DNA of 64,000 bases, taken from CAWEFA01 sp963851385. GTDB lineage: Bacteria > Bacteroidota > Bacteroidia > Bacteroidales > DTGW01. Location of the stretch: the NCBI GenBank assembly GCA_963851385.1, contig CAWKPE010000010.1, positions 248,001-312,000 of the forward strand. Direction: 5' to 3'. Below are positions 60,551 through 64,000 of the stretch, piece by piece. A program made the translations under genes and the position numbers. Position 1 is the first letter of the stretch, and each line of letters starts with the position of its first letter. Below the pieces are notes generated by a model that was given only the letters and a program-made list of their open reading frames with translations, had not been told where the DNA came from and ran no database searches.

Positions 60551-60670
60551 ATGTCGTTTAGTTAAGCAGTTTTATATCATTGGTAATACTTCGACAAGCT
60601 CAGTATGACCTTATTTTATTGTCACCCTGAGCTTGTCGAAGGGTGTTTCGTTCCTTAACTAAACGAAATT
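60551..60670. repeat. Nested inverted repeat (MITE-like)
   Basis: An outer 13-base perfect arm (TCGTTTAGTTAAG 60554-60566 with CTTAACTAAACGA 60654-60666) encloses an inner 15-base arm (CTTCGACAAGCTCAG 60589-60603 with CTGAGCTTGTCGAAG 60627-60641). The inner core, GTCACCCTGAGCTTGTCGAA, is, from memory, a very widespread intergenic repeat. No coding frame. Probably a small non-autonomous element or a bacterial interspersed repeat. Confidence 0.65.
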
Positions 60671-60806
60671 GATATAGTATTAATGAAATTAAAAAAAAAT
60701 ACTCCATTAACAGAATAATAGTTTTATTCGTGTTAAAAAAGAAATTGAATAATATATTTGTGTAATTAATTTATAATCTGTATATTAATATTTATAAAAT
60801 ATTTGT

Positions 60807-60824
60807 TATACCTTTACTGGTATA
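60807..60824. promoter_or_regulatory. Dyad TATACC-N6-GGTATA, copy 1
   Basis: TATACCTTTACTGGTATA: perfect six-base arms with a six-base spacer. A second site with the same arms starts 41 bases later. The pair lies in the region between the CHAT gene and the caspase-like gene and looks like an operator pair for one dimeric regulator on the same face of the helix. Confidence 0.55.
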
Positions 60825-60847
60825 CTATAATAAAAACTGAATATTGC

Positions 60848-60865
60848 TATACCTTTTAAGGTATA
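60848..60865. promoter_or_regulatory. Dyad TATACC-N6-GGTATA, copy 2
   Basis: TATACCTTTTAAGGTATA: the same arms and spacer length as copy 1, with four of six spacer positions changed or shifted, so the arms look selected. About 350 bases upstream of the gene at 61214. Confidence 0.55.
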
Positions 60866-61213
60866 TTTATTTTATTATATATTGTATAATAAATACTTAC
60901 AAAACAATAAAAACAATTGTATTTTTAAAACAATTAAAATTCCATATAACATACAATAATCACAATTATGAATTTATTTTTATCAGCTCATGGACCCAGT
61001 TACGACTTTTCTTATTCAAAAATTTCGATAGATTGGAATTGCAGGATGCGTTCACCATGGTCACTTAGATTATTTTATTTTATTCCTTTCAATAAGAAAA
61101 ATTTTGATGTACAACTTAACTAATAATTGTCGAATAACTCACTAGACAATAGTTTACGATTTTCTTTGACATTTTCAATTTTTATTATAAAATTGCTTTA
61201 AACTTTATTATAG
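60866..61213. other. Rest of CHAT/caspase intergenic region
   Basis: AT-rich, no clear gene. A 51-codon frame (60968-61123, MNLFLSAHGPSYDFSYSKIS) is open but has no family, and is left uncalled. Confidence 0.35.
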
Positions 61214-61459
61214 ATGAAAACAATTACTTTTAAAGGCAAGTCTGAAAGAATTGAAACTAATGGAAACTTTACCAGTCTTGTAGTTACGGACTTTTCAGAT
61301 AAAATTGTAACACCTCTTATTCGTTTTGTATATCTTGACGGCGAAGATGATGCTGAGCCTTTAGAAGCAAATTTCACCTACGAAATTCTTTATACTATCG
61401 CTGTCTACTTTGAAACTGTACAGGATCATGAATGCACTCTTACTTATGAAATGTTTTAG
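61214..61459 (+). CDS. Small hypothetical protein upstream of caspase-like gene
   Basis: An 81-residue acidic protein (MKTITFKGKSERIETNGNFT, then FVYLDGEDDAEPLEANFTYE, ending TLTYEMF). It has coding-like composition and no signal peptide or known family. It lies between the TATACC dyads and the caspase-like gene, on the same strand, 233 bases before it. It might be a partner or control protein of the caspase-like gene, but only position supports this. Confidence 0.5.
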   Translation: MKTITFKGKSERIETNGNFTSLVVTDFSDKIVTPLIRFVYLDGEDDAEPLEANFTYEILYTIAVYFETVQDHECTLTYEMF

Positions 61460-61639
61460 TTAAATTCTTTTTGCTTCATTTCTTTAAATCTTTTTAATTT
61501 CTATCTTTCCAATAACTATGTTTTTATGATTTGAATTTTTTATTACTCTTTATATCAAATATCTTAAGTAGCTATAATTGGTCTTTCTGATTAGATTGAT
61601 TCTGAAATAGAAAAATTTATAATTTTTTAATACATTTAT

Positions 61640-61655
61640 ATTCCGTGTTTGGAAT
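61640..61655. promoter_or_regulatory. Dyad ATTCC-N6-GGAAT before caspase-like gene
   Basis: ATTCCGTGTTTGGAAT, arms of five bases with a six-base spacer, 38 bases before the ATG at 61693. Short, so chance is possible. Confidence 0.3.
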
Positions 61656-61692
61656 GTTAATTTTTTTAACAACTTATTAAAGAACAATAATT

Positions 61693-63435
61693 ATGAAACT
61701 GCTTAAAATTGTCTTTTTTTTAATTATTGCTTTTTGTCCGACTTTTATTAATGGGCAAAATTCGCAAAATAGTAATGGTGACAAAAGGCTGGCATTAGTA
61801 ATAGGAAATGCAAAATATATATATTCAGGTGAACTTGGCAATCCGGAAAATGACGCAAAAGCAATGAAAATTGCACTTCAACAAGTAGGTTTTGATGTTT
61901 TGGAATATGAGAATCTTAACCAGCCCCAAATGAAAGCAGCTATTGACGATTTTGGAAAAAAGCTTAAAAACTATTCTATTGGATTGTTTTTTTATGCCGG
62001 TCATGGAATCCAATCTAAAGGATATAACTATTTAATACCTGTTGATGCTAATCTCCAGACTGAACAACAGATTGAATACGATTGCGTACAAGCCGACAGA
62101 GTTTTAGCTTTAATGGAAGCTGCCGGTTCATCTGTTAATATAGTAATTCTTGATGCTTGCAGGAATAATCCCTTTGAAAGAAGTTGGTCCAGATCTACTG
62201 AAGGAGGCGGTCTGGCATTTATGAATGCTCCAAGCGGTTCGTTAATTGCCTATGCAACATCACCTGGTAGAACTGCATCTGACGGTTCTGGCTCAAACGG
62301 ATTGTATACGTCAGCATTGCTGGAAAATATTAAAAAACCTGACATGACCATACTCCAGATGTTTCAAAGCGTTCGTCGTACCGTATCTGAGAAATCAACA
62401 AAAAAACAAATACCATGGGAATCAACTTCATTGACTTCTGATTTCTATTTTGTAAAACCTTCAAAAAATGAGACAAATGATACTCTGACAAGTAATTCTG
62501 AAATAACAGGTAATTCTGAAATCAAAACAAAAGACGAATTTAAGAATGTTCATTCAGATGTTACAGTTGGTCCGGCACACGGAGCTGTACCAATTGACAA
62601 AAGTGACACAAAAAATAAAAGCATTTACGCAAATATTTCATGGAAACACAATGCATCAGGTTATTGGTTGTATTATAATAATGAAGCAATTCAGGAAAGG
62701 GTTAAGAGTGCATGGTCGGATAACGATTTGTTGGTTTATGATCCAGTTTACAATTTTACATGCCTATTAAAGGATTACAACAAATCGCCGGAAGATAAAA
62801 TACTTAATGCACAATTGTTTGGTGCAAATGAAAATATACTATGGAAACGAAGTATTGAAAATCTTTTTTGGTTGTACGTAAAAGGTGAGCAAATTGCAAA
62901 AAGGACAAAAAGCGTTTGGGTAGATGATGATGTCCTGGTTTATGACAAAGAGTCAAATACAACATATATTTTGAAAGACTATAAGCACAGAACAGACAAT
63001 CTATTACGTACAGCAATTGTTTTTGACAATTCCGAATCTGTATTCTGGCGCAGACAGGATTCCTCGTACTTTCTTATAGTAAATGGAGAAGAAATTCAAA
63101 ATCGTACGAAAAGTGGTTGGGTTGATGATGATTTGCTGGTTTATGATGAAACTACAAATACTACCTTTCTTTTGAAGAATTATATGAACCGACCAAATAA
63201 GCAATTACAACCTGTAAAAATCATAAGCTATATAGACAATGTTTTTTGGAGAAAAAAAGGTGCCTCTTATTATTTTTATGTTAAAGGAGAGCAGGTAGCG
63301 ACAAGAACTACCAGCAAATGGCTTGGAAATGATTTAATTGTTTATGATCCTCAAACAAATACATCATATATTTTCTATGATTATAACAGCACCAAGGAAA
63401 ATGTACTTCGCCCTGCAATAAAATATGTGAATTAA
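61693..63435 (+). CDS. Exported caspase-like (metacaspase-type) protein with C-terminal repeats
   Basis: A 580-residue protein with a signal peptide (ending TFINGQ, residue 23). Residues about 30-255 are a peptidase C14 p20-like caspase domain: RLALVIGNAKYIYSGELGNPENDAKAM, His104 in FFYAGHGIQSKGYNYLIPVDA, and Cys156 in ILDACRNNPF. Both catalytic residues are intact. Residues about 310-580 are four repeats of some 65 residues, each with W-K/R-x-x-x-x-x-x-x-Y-x-x-V-x-x-E-x-I-x-x-R-T-x-S-x-W-x-D/G-(D/N)-D-L-(L/I)-V-Y-D and a K-D-Y end. The repeats look like beta strands and could form a propeller-like or strip-like binding surface. It is neighbour to the exported CHAT protein at 57558. Confidence 0.9.
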   Translation: MKLLKIVFFLIIAFCPTFINGQNSQNSNGDKRLALVIGNAKYIYSGELGNPENDAKAMKIALQQVGFDVLEYENLNQPQMKAAIDDFGKKLKNYSIGLFFYAGHGIQSKGYNYLIPVDANLQTEQQIEYDCVQADRVLALMEAAGSSVNIVILDACRNNPFERSWSRSTEGGGLAFMNAPSGSLIAYATSPGRTASDGSGSNGLYTSALLENIKKPDMTILQMFQSVRRTVSEKSTKKQIPWESTSLTSDFYFVKPSKNETNDTLTSNSEITGNSEIKTKDEFKNVHSDVTVGPAHGAVPIDKSDTKNKSIYANISWKHNASGYWLYYNNEAIQERVKSAWSDNDLLVYDPVYNFTCLLKDYNKSPEDKILNAQLFGANENILWKRSIENLFWLYVKGEQIAKRTKSVWVDDDVLVYDKESNTTYILKDYKHRTDNLLRTAIVFDNSESVFWRRQDSSYFLIVNGEEIQNRTKSGWVDDDLLVYDETTNTTFLLKNYMNRPNKQLQPVKIISYIDNVFWRKKGASYYFYVKGEQVATRTTSKWLGNDLIVYDPQTNTSYIFYDYNSTKENVLRPAIKYVN

Positions 63436-64000
63436 AACAGGTTTAACTGTCCGGTATCTTCCTGTTTTTTTGTAGTGTTTTGTACTTCTCTGAAATTAGA
63501 AATTGAAATCCCCAATAATCTGATTTTTGAATTTTCAACTCCTGTTGAAACAAGAAGTCTTTTTGCCGTTTCCTGAATTATACTTAATTCTTCTATAGGA
63601 TATGGGAATGACTGGTTACGTGTAATTTGTGTGAAATTGCTGTATTTTATTTTTAAAGTGATTGTCCGGCCACTTAAATTATTTTTTTGTAGCCGCTCAT
63701 ATACAGTTTGAGCAATTTTGTCCAGTTCACTTTTCATCTCGTCAACCATTGTTAAATCATAAAAGAAGGTATGTTCAGCGCCCAATGATTTAATTTCCCT
63801 TTCCGGTTCCACTTTTCTTTCATCGACACCTCTTACTATGTTATAGTAAAAATTCCCGGCCTTACCAAAATATTTAACTAATTCCTGTTCTGTCAATTTT
63901 TTTAAATCGGCACCCGTATGCAAATTCATTTTTTTCATTTTCTCTGCAGTTACTTTACCTACGCCATAAAATTTTTCTACAGGAAGTGTTTCTATAAAAG
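63432..64000 (-). CDS. dinB: DNA polymerase IV (DinB), C-terminal part
   Basis: The frame is open to the window edge, so the start lies beyond 64000. The visible 189 residues begin FIETLPVEKFYGVGKVTAEK, the helix-hairpin-helix-type thumb of Y-family polymerases. They continue with KYFGKAGNFYYNIVRGVDERKVEPEREIKSLGAEHTF, the palm-to-little-finger linker typical of DinB, and a little-finger domain (TITLKIKYSNFTQITRNQSF, VSTGVENSKIRLLGISISNF). They end with GQLNLF, a beta-clamp-binding motif of the QLxLF type. The enzyme carries out error-prone translesion synthesis. Its stop overlaps the caspase-like stop by four bases; the two genes are convergent. Confidence 0.93.
   Translation of the reverse strand, partial: FIETLPVEKFYGVGKVTAEKMKKMNLHTGADLKKLTEQELVKYFGKAGNFYYNIVRGVDERKVEPEREIKSLGAEHTFFYDLTMVDEMKSELDKIAQTVYERLQKNNLSGRTITLKIKYSNFTQITRNQSFPYPIEELSIIQETAKRLLVSTGVENSKIRLLGISISNFREVQNTTKKQEDTGQLNLF

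Noticed and set aside
60844..61068. 74-codon frame with Tyr/Ile-rich start
   Set aside because: Starts at the second TATACC dyad, very AT-rich with no family or ribosome site; probably chance.
57558..63435. CRISPR-linked CHAT (Craspase) system
   Set aside because: No repeat array, Cas7-11 or other Cas gene is seen, and the CHAT protein carries a signal peptide.

Overview
The window looks like about 64 kb of a Bacteroidota chromosome, probably an anaerobic or facultative member known mostly from metagenomes. The grounds are: AT-rich DNA; four TonB-dependent-type outer-membrane receptors with N-terminal carboxypeptidase-regulatory-like domains; a type IX secretion (T9SS) C-terminal sorting domain; a LytS/LytTR-type sensor-regulator pair; and several promoters with the Bacteroidota -7 element TAnnTTTG. 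No rRNA, tRNA or CRISPR array was recognised. The window opens inside an isoprenylcysteine-methyltransferase-like membrane gene and closes inside dinB (DNA polymerase IV), so both edge genes are partial.

Layout. 0-7.5 kb: a lipoprotein glycoside hydrolase of family GH12 with two carbohydrate-binding modules and a polyserine linker, a cold-shock gene with a structured leader, a decayed B12/radical-SAM pseudogene, small stress-type proteins, an unusual non-coding element with terminal hairpins, and a frameshifted SPFH gene. 8-13.7 kb: a tight ten-gene redox operon (peroxiredoxin, DUF134 regulator, two NifX/NifB-type cofactor-binding proteins, thioesterase, phosphatase, HdrC/HdrB-like pair, OsmC-like protein, methyltransferase), facing a Crp/Fnr regulator. 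14.4-24.9 kb: two sets of genes behind near-identical duplicated promoters that each carry two tandem TGTGA-N6-TCACA-like sites. The first is a TonB receptor, a triple SCP2-domain protein, a GT-B glycosyltransferase, a LarC C-terminal-like protein and a 594-residue protein I do not recognise. The second is an MFS transporter fused to two SCP2-like domains, followed by a GT2 glycosyltransferase. I regard this as the best candidate for an undescribed system.

25-29.7 kb (minus strand): a TonB receptor, a TPR-like protein, a LytS-type kinase and a LytTR regulator in one operon. 29.8-35.9 kb: a CDP-paratose 2-epimerase-like gene with a complete IS1-family element inserted 16 bp upstream, remnants of a methyltransferase-dsrE gene pair, a stand-alone transposase-type zinc ribbon protein, a ferredoxin/thioredoxin cluster, a lysine-rich exported protein and a second cold-shock-domain protein. 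36.5-49.7 kb: outer-membrane receptors, a T9SS cargo protein, a NapH-like ferredoxin membrane protein, a SiaC-like protein, and a GH31 alpha-xylosidase-like enzyme with a PA14 insert (frameshifted). 49.8-55.7 kb: a YfiR-like protein with a large Ig-like exported protein, a LysE exporter, a YbjQ-type protein and a lipoprotein. 56-64 kb: an IS982-like element, an exported TPR-CHAT protease-like protein and an exported caspase-like protein, separated by an intergenic region with two TATACC-N6-GGTATA dyads.

Taken together, the middle of the window reads as a sulfur/redox and envelope-lipid region with much gene decay: at least six genes or gene pieces are broken or truncated. Functions are inferred from motifs read by eye; no database search was possible.
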